64,000 bases of DNA from Rhaphigaster nebulosa. Taxonomy: Eukaryota > Arthropoda > Insecta > Hemiptera > Pentatomidae. The notes under the pieces were generated by a model. That model did no database searches and was not told where the DNA came from. It saw only the letters and a list, made by a program, of their open reading frames with translations. The stretch lies in the NCBI GenBank assembly GCA_948150685.1, contig OX411310.1, forward strand, positions 50,847,019 to 50,911,018, written 5' to 3'. Of the stretch, positions 47,883-59,600 are shown in pieces (the first letter of the stretch is position 1; the number at the start of each line of letters is the position of its first letter). A program made the position numbers and the translations under genes.

Positions 47883-50485
47883 CTTGAAGGTGAATGTAAC
47901 CCTTGCGGTTAGATAATAGCAGAGGAACAAATGTCATTAGTAGTATTAAGAGTGTTGTTAATGAAGAGACGCTCCGACATGTTGCCCTCTTGATGACATT
48001 AGACGAACTGGTTGTGAAAATATGTGATTTCGATATATTCGTATGAACTAAATTCGACAAGAAATATTTTAATGTATAATAATAATAATGAAACCAATAA
48101 AGAAATTATCTTATTTCATAAGCAAATTTACCGCTATGCACAAAGGAACAGAGAAAAACTTATTAAATTTAATAAAGTCAAAATTACTCATGAAATCGTG
48201 TGCATAACCTATAACTATAACTTTCATGTTGCTGGCCGCTATAACGTTTTTTATGTATTGTGTTGTAGAAGATGGTAGAGAGAGAGGGGAGGGTGCCCAC
48301 CGCCGGCACATGAATAGCTAAATACTAAAAACTAATGCTAATATTAAAAACCCTTTTCTTAAGCCTCGTATAACCTGACTTGTAAAGTCTATTATCTCAC
48401 GAAAAGTGATGCTAGGGGCGATCAGGCTTGTTTCAAGTAAAGCCTTTTGGGTCTTTATCTCACAGTAAAATACTCGGGAAAGGCAAACTGAAAAATGCAA
48501 TTCTCGACAAAACCGTACATGTACAAATATGTCTTCTGACCTACTTTCTTGCCTTTCATTTTTACAGATTTGGACGTTTCAGGGACATGTTTCCGGGACT
48601 ACAGGAGCATATTAATTATGGCTATCGAGCTTTCTTGAAACGTTTAGTGTAAACAACTGGAAATGGGCTGTTTCCACTTAATTTGCACTAACCTTGAAGG
48701 ATTTTCAAGGTACGAAATATTCCTGTGCATTATGGAACAAGTTGGAAACTCAATATTAAAAACCTATTTGTACCTGCGAGGTAAATGTTAAATTAGAACC
48801 AATTCCAATTCCGATCCGACTAACTCTGTGATGGCTCAAAGGAAAAGTAATTCATTAATAATAATTGATCTCGCAATATCAAATTTAGGTTTTACTGAAC
48901 TTAATCTGAGTAATGTCGATGATTCTACAATTGTTTCAGAATGAACGGATGTTAGGCTGGGAAAACAAGTCTCTGCATGAGGGATTCCACAGTCTCTGAA
49001 TGAATGAAGCCTCCATAAATTAAAAAACATTGGTCGAATGGTTAATAAGTGGAAGGCTTTTCTCCGAAGTATAAGGCTGTTTAGTTGCCATTCAAGATCA
49101 AGTTATAAACTATGAAAATATCAAGGAACTGGTTGTTGAATTTAAAAAAATATACCATTTGGAAAGCGTAATGGTATCGCCAATCATATTACCAACAAAT
49201 GGGTTGATTCCAAAGTCATCGGTGGTAGGCATGGATTGGGATTGCCTTTTGATGTACTAAAAGAAGTCCATCAGTTGGTTTCTCTTGGATACAGCACGAG
49301 TAGTCAGATATTTTGCTTGAAACAATTAATATCTGATGGTGGTTGGACTTGTACCCCACCTCAGTTCTGAACCCGCTAACAAGAGAAATAAATAATAATA
49401 AATTATTTATTTCTTACGGAATACGTCCCTTTTAGAATATCATTACAAGCAATATAAGATGAACTTGAGCCCTTTAGAGTGAAATATATAAAAATTAAAG
49501 AAAGAAATGGAATTATAATGGAGTTACTTTTAAGCCTTTAAACGAAAACAAATTCCTTATATTAAAATGCTAAAACTACAAATAATTAATATATGTAATG
49601 AAATAATAATGATTAAAAAAGTGCAAATAATATATTAATACGTTATTATAAATTTTAATTGAAAATAAGGGATATCTATTTACAATTCTTACAAACAGGA
49701 TGGACAGGAAGTGATTGCTTAGGCGGGATTTATTAAATGTGGAAAGAGTATTGGATTAACGGATAAAAACATGAATGGAATTCCATAAGGATGAGGATAG
49801 GATAAGAAAAGATCTGTCGAAAGTTGCTGTTCGGTGACCCGTTGTCCTTACTGTAACCCATTTCCATACATCACAAAACGGTGAAGCCTATAAAATTAAC
49901 ATAAACAAACGACAAATTTTTCAATCATAAACACTGCTGATAGTCAATCTTCATGGGAGATAGGTAGCAATACTCTATACCTATACGGACCTAATCATAT
50001 ATATTTTACAAGGCTACAATTAAAAAAAAATGCATTTTCACAACAAACTTTTTTGCCATCCTCATACACTTACAAGAATGGACTGCAATAAGCATCCCGA
50101 CAAAATACGCCGAAAGCTGAAAAGGAGTAGGATGAGCAATCTCCTTAATTAAAAATCTGAAATGAATTCAGGAAGATTACCAATGTGTGCTGGTCTCCCA
50201 TTTTTTATTTTGTAACTCAGCGCAATCGCTGGTTTTCTTCAACAAGCAGATAATTTTGAATTTAAAAAAAAAAAAATGAAACAAGTTTTTTTTTAAAGTT
50301 TTAACATTAACATTTAAAGTTTATTTTTTAAATCCTAAAAATTATTTTGCCTAAAAATATTATCACTATAATCGCTTATTACACAAATTCTAAGTTTTAT
50401 TATGCAACAAATTTATATCCGTTATGTTCCAACCTTGCTGGTGAAATTCTCAGATTTAAATTTTAGTTTTAAATACCAACAACTA
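47880..50485. other. AT-rich sequence, no supported gene
   Basis: Several 60-85 codon frames on both strands between 48024 and 49030 overlap one another and show no motif. No repeat partner in the window was noticed. Confidence 0.35.
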
Positions 50486-50489
50486 AGCG

Positions 50490-50564
50490 TTGACACAAAG
50501 GATATGTCTATGCATTGACACAAAGGATATGTCCATGCATTGGCACAAAGAATATGTCTATACA
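50490..50564 (+). repeat. 25 bp unit repeated three times in tandem
   Basis: Unit TTGACACAAAGGATATGTCTATGCA, cited as two parts: TTGACACAAAGG then ATATGTCTATGCA. Copies at 50490-50514, 50515-50539 and 50540-50564, with one to four substitutions. The minus frame at 50508-50795 ends within it and is unrecognised. Confidence 0.9.
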
Positions 50565-51419
50565 TAACCAATTATCTTTCATATATTTATTGTAAAATCT
50601 ATTAAAAAGGATACATCTAGTATCAGTCTTATATAATTCATAAATATCGTCAGTAATAAATTGAGTAAATATATGATATATTAGCATGAACATATCATGC
50701 AATAACATTGTGTTCGAACAAATTGATATCGTGTTTATTTGCATGAAAAAGTTACGCTCGTAGTTTTTTTGACGTGTCCTTGACAGTCTGTCCACAGCTA
50801 ATGGAGAGGCTACTTTTATTTTTCGCGTGATTACGAATACTTGAATAACACAGCATAGAAACCGACACCTTCTAGCGCAATTGTGTTTTACTTCCTCAAT
50901 TTGTATATTTTTTTTTTTTTACTTCCTCTACGATGTATTTAAAGTTGGTCGCCTTAAGAATGTAGGACTACAGAACTGAGAACAACAGCACCCGATCATC
51001 AATATAATAAAAAAATGTGTACGTATGTGTAGGGATCCGTAATCATTGCCATGATTACTTCATAAAGGCCAGTCAATGAGAGGATTATAGACGGAAAAGA
51101 CGGAACGGCTTGAACTGACTTCAAGGCTTTGTTTCGGCTGGTTAAGAAATAAACATGCTAAAAGTCCTTGGATCTAGGAGCAGAGGCAAAGAAAGGAGGG
51201 GAGAATGGCAGAAGGTCCAGTTTTTCGTTTGTCTCTCGAAAACGGTTGATCGTGGCTTAAAAAAGTTTTTAGTCGTTTTTCCCCGAAAAAAATAGACTAT
51301 TGCAGTGGGTCGAAGGTTGGCAATGAGCGGCGGGACTGCGATTTCTATCCATTTCATGACCCCTAGAGCACGATTATGGAAAATTTGGAAATGTCTGATA
51401 TATATTTATATGTATATTT

Positions 51420-52030
51420 TTTCCCCGCTACATTTGAGCGCCCCCAGCGGCCCCCTTTGGGTCAAATGATCTGAAATTCGGTATGTAGGGCTTTCTTCAA
51501 GGCAGAACGATACCATTAAAGAATGGGTAAATTCCAGTAAAAATGTCAGTATGTTTACCTGAAATTTCGGCGTTTTTTAAGTTTTGCGCATCGCTACAGC
51601 TCCACCATATTAGTTTATAGGGCTGAAAATTTGTATGTGAATTGAGTTGGTGTCGGGGAAGTATCCTTTGGGGGTCTCGACTTGGTCCCCCACGTCCCTG
51701 GGTTTTCCGATTTTTTAAAACATTTGCGCTTTAAAGCTCCTCCAAGTTGAGTCGGGGAGCTCAAAACCTGTTGCATTCGAAAGGAAATTAAATTAACTAT
51801 AAAACAAAAGAAGTTTCATCGAAATCAGACGGCTATTAGCAAAGATATGGCTATTTCAACTGTTTCAATGCCTTATTCGTCGTTTTTTCCCAGAAAAAAA
51901 TGTGTCATTTTCGGTAAATTGTCATTTCATATGTAAATTTTGGTATGTTAGGGGACTGTCTTTTGTGGGAAAATACGACTTTAGTGACGGAGTTCTACTG
52001 CTCACGGATTTTTTTTTTAATTGAAGAACT
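51420..52030 (+). repeat. Noncoding repeat body inside element L
   Basis: GC-richer AT/GC mosaic with phrases such as gtatgtagggctttcttcaagg and catcgaaatcagacggctattagcaaagata, the latter resembling 24740-24770. No frame is maintained. Confidence 0.4.
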
Positions 52031-52114
52031 TTAAATTTCCTACTAGAATGTTCCAATTATTCTTTCAAATTCTCTTATAGTTTAAGAAATCTTATACATA
52101 TTATATGGAAATCT

Positions 52115-52116
<2 letters not shown>

Positions 52117-52178
<62 letters not shown>
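52117..52178. repeat. (TA)n microsatellite, 62 bp
   Basis: Its right end overlaps the left target duplication of retroposon A4, so A4 landed at the edge of this array, or the array expanded afterwards. Confidence 0.97.
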
Positions 52179-52179
<1 letters not shown>

Positions 52180-52182
52180 AAG

Positions 52183-52404
52183 TCAGTTGACATCCGCATG
52201 ATGTTATATAGAAGGATCAATCTAATTAGGGATTGATAAATTATTTGCCAACAATGTTAGTTCAATGCGAGAAGTAACCAGTACAAACTTTTCTGTTTAA
52301 TATAATCCATTTAAACCTTGAACTGAAGATGAATGTATAACATTCGAAACTAGTTTTCAATAAAACAAAATTACAGAAGTGGCAAATAATTTATCATTCC
52401 CTAA
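52183..52404 (+). mobile_element. Retroposon family A, copy A4
   Basis: Starts TCAGTTGACATCCGC and ends ATTCCCTAA, flanked by a perfect 10 bp duplication, TATATCAAAG, at 52173-52182 and 52405-52414. Unlike A2 and A3 it has only a short remnant of the left inverted arm (GGGATTGATAAATTATTTGCC), then about 70 bp of unrelated sequence, then the right arm with an intact hammerhead-like motif and AATAAA. It may represent the non-palindromic parental form. Confidence 0.88.
52318..52360 (+). ncRNA. Hammerhead ribozyme candidate in retroposon A4
   Basis: All helices of a minimal hammerhead can be drawn: stem I TTGAA (52318-52322) with TTCAA (52356-52360); core CTGAAGA (52323-52329); one extra T; stem II GAATGT with loop ATA and ACATTC (52331-52345); GAA (52346-52348); stem III AC, loop TA, GT (52349-52354); cleavage-site T at 52355. 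The extra base before stem II and the 2 bp stem III depart from the textbook consensus. Activity is an inference. Confidence 0.65.
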
Positions 52405-52804
52405 TATATCAAAGTAATAAATTTGAAAAAAAAAGAATCATTTTTGACCCCATACTTTACTGAACTATACTCTCCTTTAATCGTTTTTACAGTTTCTTAC
52501 TTTTAGGAGCGCACATGTCTTGAACTATGACAGATACGAAAAAAATTAATAGGAACATTCTTGTAGAAAATTTAAGGCTTTTCACTTTTTTTCCCATTGT
52601 GTTTTTAGCTAGGACCAACCGTTATTGAGAAAAAAATGAAAAACAGGATCTTCTTCCCTCTCCTTTCTTTGCCTCTGCTCCTAGACCAGGAGGGAGACCT
52701 TTAGTATATTCACCTCTTAACTAGTCCAAAGCCAAATTAGGCCGTCACGCCATTTCCGTCTATACCCCTCATTTGAGTATTCATTGACTGGACTAATAGC
52801 CATG

Positions 52805-53620
52805 GATAGTATGTTAACATTTATTAACTTCATTTATCAAGTTATTTTGTTTTTTAGCAAGTTAATAACCTAAATAATTTTACAAAATAAGGGTTATTAC
52901 TATGTTTATTGTTGTTGTATTTAATTATATTTGTGCAGCTATTGCTTGCTGCAACCTGTTTCCTATGTTTTTTACTGAAACGAGGTGGAATAAATAAATA
53001 TTAAGTAAAGTATTTTTCCTCAGTGATTATAACTGTCCTTGGCATTTCCACTCGTTATTTAATAAAACGCCAAGACTTCTTTTGTTTTAGATATTATGTC
53101 TTCGAATCTTACGGAACATCGGCAACCTGATTTCGTTTACTAGATAAGATAAGAAGGGCAAAATAAAATACAATCCTATGGACAAATGTAAAAACTTAAA
53201 ATAAATACAAAAAATTAAACAAATTTATGGATAATAATAACAGTTATACAAATAAAATTGATTTTATTTTATATTTTAAATTAAAACTAATTTAATTTAA
53301 ATTATAATATCAATTTTAATTAAAACTAATTTTCTTTCAATTAAAAACAGTTTTAAAAAAAATCCGTACCACTACAACCCATGGATGGTCTTTAAAAAAC
53401 TGTTAATACTACCAATAATTTTTTTTTTTTCTGTATATTTAAAAACAGAAATTTATGTTTAAAAATGAGTTTCAAATTTGTATGAAAGAACTATTTGTAT
53501 GTTAATGTAATTCAACAGTAATGCAATTATAACGATAGTTGAAAGGAAAGACACGGAAAAAACGCAACATTTTTTTGGGGGGGAGAGGGAAGTAGGGGTT
53601 AGGCTTTGGTATAATAATTT
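52805..53620. other. AT-rich sequence, nothing identified
   Basis: Very AT-rich between 53160 and 53460. No frame or element. Confidence 0.35.
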
Positions 53621-53624
53621 CAAA

Positions 53625-53830
53625 ATTCTTTACACTTTTCCTCTATCTTCATAAATGACCAAGATATAGGCCTATGAAATCTCTAATTAGCCGCCGCTAT
53701 GAAACTAAAGGGCGGATAGAAAATAGCATCATCCAGTGGTAAAAAAGAAGAACCGGTCCCGTAGTCTCGGAGAAAATCCGCGAACGTTAGGAGAGAGAGT
53801 TAAAAAAAATTTCTTGGTCGATTACAAAGG
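53625..53830 (+). repeat. Direct repeat Q, diverged partial copy 3
   Basis: Shares with 25.4 and 28.7 kb the order ctctatcttcataaatgacc, agat.tgg, taattagccgcc, atgaaac, tagtctcggagaaa and a ttggtcgatt block. Strongly diverged. The frame at 53736-53993 is a translation of this and the adjacent TA array. Confidence 0.6.
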
Positions 53831-53929
53831 TTCATTTTTGAAAATAATATACCAAAATATACTCTTAAAATTAATTTTATGTCTTCATATTCTAACGAAT
53901 CAGATGGAAATATTAAGGATTTCTTACAG

Positions 53930-53933
<4 letters not shown>

Positions 53934-53987
<54 letters not shown>
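53934..53987. repeat. (TA)n microsatellite, 54 bp
   Basis: Pure TA array. Confidence 0.97.
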
Positions 53988-53988
<1 letters not shown>

Positions 53989-54049
53989 TCTAAAAACGCG
54001 TTTAATAAAACGCCTGAAATAAAATAAAGTGTAGGCTGTAGGGTCTCAT

Positions 54050-54110
54050 AAAACGGGACGACGTTTCGTTTCGTAGCCTTGACCTGGCATCAGCTCCTAA
54101 AAACCTTCCA
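54050..54110 (-). repeat. Degraded hammerhead-like fragment F
   Basis: On the minus strand: GGAG, CTGATG, CCAGG...GGCTAC hairpin remnant, GAAACGAAACGTC, GTCC. It keeps the general order of the motif and a GGA/TCC pairing, but the CTGANGA core is broken. Weak. Confidence 0.35.
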
Positions 54111-54970
54111 CATCCCAAAGGGGTTAATCCAGAACAGTAAGTACCAGTCTGATACAAGTTACTAGAGAGCTTTTTCGCAATTCCCTAAATGTTTTATACA
54201 TGAAGCCTGATGGTATGTCAAGGGTCTTGGGTCTTTTGTTTTCCTCGAAGGTCACATCGGCTTAATTTACTAAAATAAAACAAATATAATTTTGGAAAAG
54301 CAGAAAAAAGAAAGAGTGAAAATTAGGAACTAAATAGATATATAAAAATGCATACATTCATGCATAGGTAATGGTTGTAGAAAGACTGGAACGTTTTATA
54401 TGTGAACATCTGTACGGTCATCTTCACCCTAATCTTAAATCTTTATTGACATGTAATATTCAATTGAATGAGTGTGTAAAAAAAGACGGGAATCAAAAAA
54501 ATGAATGCTAAAATCTGAATGATAGCTGACCATATATATTTACTCGACGTATTAAAAAAAATATAAAAAGAAGGTAGATTTTTTTATTATATTTTTTTCA
54601 TTCTAGTCAGCAGTTTGTTGGCAATCAGTAAAAGGTCTGTGATAGGAAATATTGACATATCAGGCAATATCTTTACACAGTTTAAATTGAGTTATTTTTC
54701 ATATTTCCAGTCTAAAATATGAATAAAAAATCATTAAATTCAATTTCTCAAATGGTATTTTTTGATTTAGTCTACTATTATATTTCGTATTTGTCACCTA
54801 AGCTATCTACATCTACATAAAATGTTTGTTGATTTATTAATCTTATACATAATGCTATTTGTTTTCTTTTATAATTAGAATTGTATGGGGCATTACCCGA
54901 AAGCATACGAACTAATTATAATTTATATATTCTTAAGGGGCCTAGTCCCAGCGTAAATTTTATTTTTTTA
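54111..54970. other. AT-rich sequence, nothing identified
   Basis: No gene, repeat or structured motif that I can support. Confidence 0.35.
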
Positions 54971-54973
54971 TTC

Positions 54974-54976
<3 letters not shown>

Positions 54977-55051
<75 letters not shown>
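54977..55051. repeat. (TA)n microsatellite, 75 bp
   Basis: Pure TA array. Confidence 0.97.
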
Positions 55052-55053
<2 letters not shown>

Positions 55054-55150
55054 ACAATAATATATTTGCTGAATTCTGTAGGATTTAGGAGAATTTAGAT
55101 TCGTAAAGAATATAATTCTATTCTTCGTCTAAATAGGAATGTTGAAAAAT

Positions 55151-55184
55151 ATATCGATATTATTATTATTGATAATATCGATAT
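55151..55184. repeat. Hairpin with 13 bp perfect arms
   Basis: ATATCGATATTAT and its exact complement around an 8-base loop. In DNA this AT-rich it may be chance or a small palindrome. Confidence 0.7.
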
Positions 55185-58100
55185 TAAAATTTGAGTATTG
55201 AAAATCGATTATTATTTTTTAAGTAGAAAAAATATAAAATAAAAACATTCTACCAGGACGGCGGGTTCTACACACAAAGAACCATGAACCACGAACAAAG
55301 GACCATTGTGGTGTGATATGTTCGTGTTACTATTTATATTGGTTGTGTTCTAGGGTTGGGATGTCAAAAAGTGTTTTGGCATCATTACACCACAGCACAA
55401 AAAAAAGAAAAAAAAAATCCAAATTATTATTTTTTAATCATGGTATAATGATTCTCTTCATTCTGTTGATTTCTGTTAATAATATTAGTAAGAATAATAC
55501 TAAATATAGGAAGGGAATAATAATGATTAATTAATTAACCATTTTGTAATAATTTTCAGCGTTTTTCTTACTGTTACCACTCAAAATAAAATAAAAAAAT
55601 TTTATTGTTAAAATTGTTTGATTTTTAAGGATTTTGTCATTCGCAATCATTCATATGATTACTATTATATGTATCTATCTTTATTAATATTTTTCATTAT
55701 ATCAAGTAAAGATTAACAAGCAAAAATTCACTTGCACATTGCTTGGCCCTAAAAAGAGGCGAAAAATAAATTTCTGCACGATAATTTTTGTTGGTCAAAT
55801 TATTCAGAATTAAACCTCTCTATCAAAATGACGTCCTATCCATATTTCAATTGAAATTGAACCTTACATTCAATTATCAGATGGCGCGGAATAAATAAAC
55901 GTGATATAAGAGCCTACCGGGAAATGTCTACTGGCTATTGATTATAGTCCTTACCATCTTCCCTCACTTTTATCTTCACAGATAATCAAGGCTCATATTT
56001 CGGCTTCTTCGTACTCTTCTTTCAGTTAGCCTTACGTGTATTTACAAGGATCACAAGTTGTAAAGTATAGTTGGCGTATAGATTTTTGAATTCTAAAATG
56101 CGTCTCAACTTACAAATGATGTACACTCGTCGCAATTCAAGAAATTTTCCTTATCATCCTATTTTATGAGATACTCCTATATAGAACATCAACTTCGTTG
56201 AAAGCTTCAGTGTGTAAATTCTAGAATGTAACTTTCAAAACAAATATTTTATCATACTTAATACCTACTGCCAGTACTTACTGTCACTTAACGCAATATA
56301 TCACGGCATCGGACAGCTGATTTATTTCATGGGGGATTAAATTAACGTAAAAATATATTTCTTATTTGCAATTGACACAAGATTTCAGGAGAATATACTA
56401 TAATTATAGTAAAAAAAAAACAAAAAATTTTAATATAATCATTGCCTGGCACCCAATTAAGAGGGATAGATGAGGGTCAATCCGTATGAAGTGGTCCAAG
56501 GTTGGTTACTTGACATGTTTTAATTTTTAATTTATATTTTTTATGTTGATTCCTCCATGTTTCTAGAGATAAAAACAGTTCGGGATTTTTTTTTTCATTG
56601 GCCGTTTATAAATGCCTTATAAAGCTGTAATAAATCATAAAGCCTTTTTTCTTCGGTTCTACCGGCTAGTTTCAATAAATGCAAACATTTCCGGTTTCTT
56701 CAATAGTATCATAGCTATATGACAAAAAGAACAAACGAACATAATTTTAAAAGTAATACTTTAAGATAAAAAAAAATTATTCTTGATAGATTTAATGTAT
56801 TCCTACTCCTAATATGATAAAAATTCACCTGTTTTATTTTATTCTTATCCTCCGTTTATATAAAAATCTCTTTTACATACATAAATGAACAATATTTATA
56901 CAATGTTATATCACAAGTCCTTACATTAGGACCCGAAGGTATTTCAAGGCAAGCTGTTTAAATGTCCGCTGCGTGCAGGGGTTTCACATGCAGGCATTGG
57001 CCTTCACTTTGATATTCACTAATTTCATTGATAATTGATATTCTCTAATTTGTGCAGAATGGGGAGGAACCATTCTGCTGGCTAAGGAATAAGGAGAAAT
57101 GGGCTTAGACTGCAGAGTCCAGACCCCTTCCCTCGGCGAGTACGTCGATCATACAACACATATAAATTCACCTGAAATTCAACTCTGAAATAAAAATAAA
57201 ATATCCGTTTTCAAATCATTTTTTTCTTTGAGAAGGAGTGCTATAAATAACTTGTCTCTTTGTGTAGTGGGTAGATCCCGAATCGTAGGTCTATTAGAAT
57301 AAATATCAATCCTATTAAATGTGTGTATCCTTGGTTTTTATGACTTTTTTTCAAAATTTAATCCTTAAAATCTCCGATGGAACTAGAGTTAAGAATCTGA
57401 AATTCAAAAAAGTTACTGTATTTTAGAAGAGGTTTATGGTAAATAAAAACATTACTTGTTTATTTGCTTTGTTAAAGCTTGGGGACTGTTCAAAAATGGT
57501 GAAATACACGAAATGCAAGATTTCCGGCTTTGTCGATTCTTCAAACACTACATGACTTAGAAAGACCAAATAAATCCCAATTTAAAGCTAAAAAATGTAT
57601 TCCTGAATAATATGTAATATTATTTAATTTATTCCTACACCCAATATGATACAAATAGGCTTTGCCATTTTTAAAACAAATCAAATATTCTTTCTATTTT
57701 ATTTTTAAATAAAGAAAGAAAGTAGGTTTCGCACAATTTTCAAATTTTAATCGTAAAATTTTAATTTAAATAATTGTTTTCTCTTGTTGTTTTGTTTTAT
57801 TATTATCACAACCACTTAACTGAATATGATAATTCACAGGACTATGTATGATGAGTCCACGGAAGAAAGGGGAAGAGTCATACGTAATGCATTTCGAGAA
57901 AATCAAAGTTTAATATTTGGAGCTTCGCTTTTCTTCAAACGCTTCTAACAAACCGGCCATCCACTTTTCAGGATGTTTCTTTATACCATCTGTTTCTACT
58001 CAATGATATGAACACATTGATGTAACTTTATTATGGAAAAAATGTGTCTCAACCTTTTTTCTCTTGACTCTGCAGGTGTAAATTTGGATTATCAAAACAT

Positions 58101-58435
58101 ATAAAATTTACGAATATTTATAGGAATAGTATTAATGAAATATAGATTTTTTGATTCTAAAATACATCTCAACTTTCAATTGATAGGCATGCATGTCGCA
58201 GTCTAAGAAATTTTCCTTATCATCTTATTTTATGAGATACTCGTATCTTATCGATTATCGGATTATCAAAACCATAAAACTTTTAATAATAATTTTTTTT
58301 TTTATTGTAATATTTATATATTCGTTTTATATAATACACATTATTTTTATTATAGGAACTTTGATAATAATAAAAATAATGTGTACCATACAATACAATT
58401 AATGCATATAAAAACAAGGTGAAGATGATCTGGGT
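55185..58435. other. AT-rich sequence with weak direct repeats
   Basis: Bases 56085-56182 and 58140-58250 share agaaattttccttatcatc, ttattttatgagatactc and upstream words in the same order. Shorter similarity links 56785-56830 and 57625-57660 (tattcctac.c..aatatgata). The frames at 55313-55534 and 58193-58402 are low-complexity. No gene supported. Confidence 0.45.
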
Positions 58436-58454
58436 TAGATGCTAGTTATTGAAT

Positions 58455-58495
58455 GCCGTAGTTTCGGGGCGCACTTTGCATGCCTTCTTCAGGGC
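58455..58495 (-). ncRNA. Hammerhead-like motif G, partly decayed
   Basis: Minus strand: GCC (stem I), CTGAAGA, extra A, a long imperfect stem GGC...GCGCC, GAA, ACTA in place of ACGT, C, then GGC pairing with GCC. The core is intact except the small stem III position. Confidence 0.45.
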
Positions 58496-58930
58496 GAGCA
58501 GAGCCGTGCTGGACGGCTATATAATATATTTGTATCCGTTGAAGAGGGAACTTAGAATGATGACTTTTTCTAGAAAAAAAAATGGAAGGGATGCTGCTTA
58601 CGGCTCTTTATGATAAAAGAATTGACTTAAAACCATTAAATCGTGATCAGTTGAAAAGTTTACAATCCGACTGGGTCTTATTTAACTTTTATGCATATTA
58701 AACAATATAATTTTTTATAAGAATGCTCTAATTAACTTACGTGAGGGGAGAGGAGTAATTCATTTTCAAATATTCGTATGTCTATACTTTTATAAAACTG
58801 ATTTGCAACTGAACCGTATTCATACAAAGGCAAAAATACGTAGATACTCATTGTTTTCCTCTTTGCACAATCTGTGTTCAAAATATACTCCTAAAACTTT
58901 AATGATCTTTACCACATAATAAAGATCAAG

Positions 58931-58987
58931 TCATTTCAACTTATTTGAAATGAGAGTGTTAAGGCTTAAATGAAGCCTTAACACTCT
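58931..58987. repeat. Two adjacent perfect hairpins
   Basis: First: TCATTTCAA/TTGAAATGA around cttat (58931-58953). Second: AGAGTGTTAAGGCTT/AAGCCTTAACACTCT around aaatg (58953-58987). Both have perfect arms, of 9 and 15 bp, and they abut at one base. Confidence 0.85.
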
Positions 58988-59475
58988 GGCCACCAAAGCT
59001 TCCAAAATCGTGGTAAAGGAGGAAATTAAGTAATTAAGTATAATTTATGTGTTTGACTCTGAGGTTTTGGAGCGGGATTCGATATAAAAAGAAAGAAAAA
59101 AAAAAGAAATGATTCTGAATTCCCATTTACATAATGACATGGGTTTTGTCAAACCAGACACGAACTGTGATAAAAAAAAAAAAAAAGAGCCTACTTAGTA
59201 ACCGTTAGAATTTGCAAAGAAGAAATAAACTATTTATTTGCCCATGTTTACGAGATCCAGAAGTTCGGGCCTCCCATGAAGACTCCCTTCATTATATTAA
59301 AAAGTTTACAATCCACATACTACACACTGCACTCCAATATTCCAACAGCGTACAGAAACACTGCAAAAAATTTCGCGAAAAACTAAACGCGATTGACTGA
59401 TTTGCACATGACTACCACTTTCTTGTCATGATACAAAGAAGGCTGAAAAGGAGCTGGATTTTAAACCTGTTCTAA
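58988..59475. other. AT-rich sequence, nothing identified
   Basis: A 62-codon frame at 59212-59400 (+) is not recognised. Confidence 0.35.
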
Positions 59476-59539
59476 TAATCGTTTGAGAGATTTATGGTAA
59501 ACCGGTGGGTACTGCTTTCTCTCATTCCTATGCCAACAG

Positions 59540-59600
59540 TTGTCCGTCTATATCCGTCACTTATTCATTGATTACCGCCTATGGTCGTTATGGATAGATA
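59540..59600 (+). repeat. Solo end related to element L
   Basis: The order ccgtctata, ccgtcact, attcattga, then taccgcctatggtcgt, matches the outer right arm of element L (52755-52804). No inverted partner was found nearby. Confidence 0.5.

Larger units (their letters stand above)
51049..52804. mobile_element. Element L with long terminal inverted repeats
   Basis: The left arm (51049 to about 51275) and right arm (about 52617-52804) are inverted copies over roughly 200 bp or more. Shared blocks run inward: ccatg, cagtcaatga, atagacggaaa, ggttaaga, taggagcagaggcaaagaaagga and aaaacggttgatc/caataacggttggtcc. The interior contains a noncoding repeat (51420-52030), a (TA)n array and retroposon A4, both younger. 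No transposase. A related solo end is at 59540-59600. Confidence 0.75.

Noticed and set aside
47596..48060. 154-codon minus-strand open frame
   Set aside because: More than half of it is Tyr-Ile encoded by the (TA)n array; the same applies to frames at 6109-6291, 16668-16889, 19178-19486, 47739-47930 and 53736-53993.
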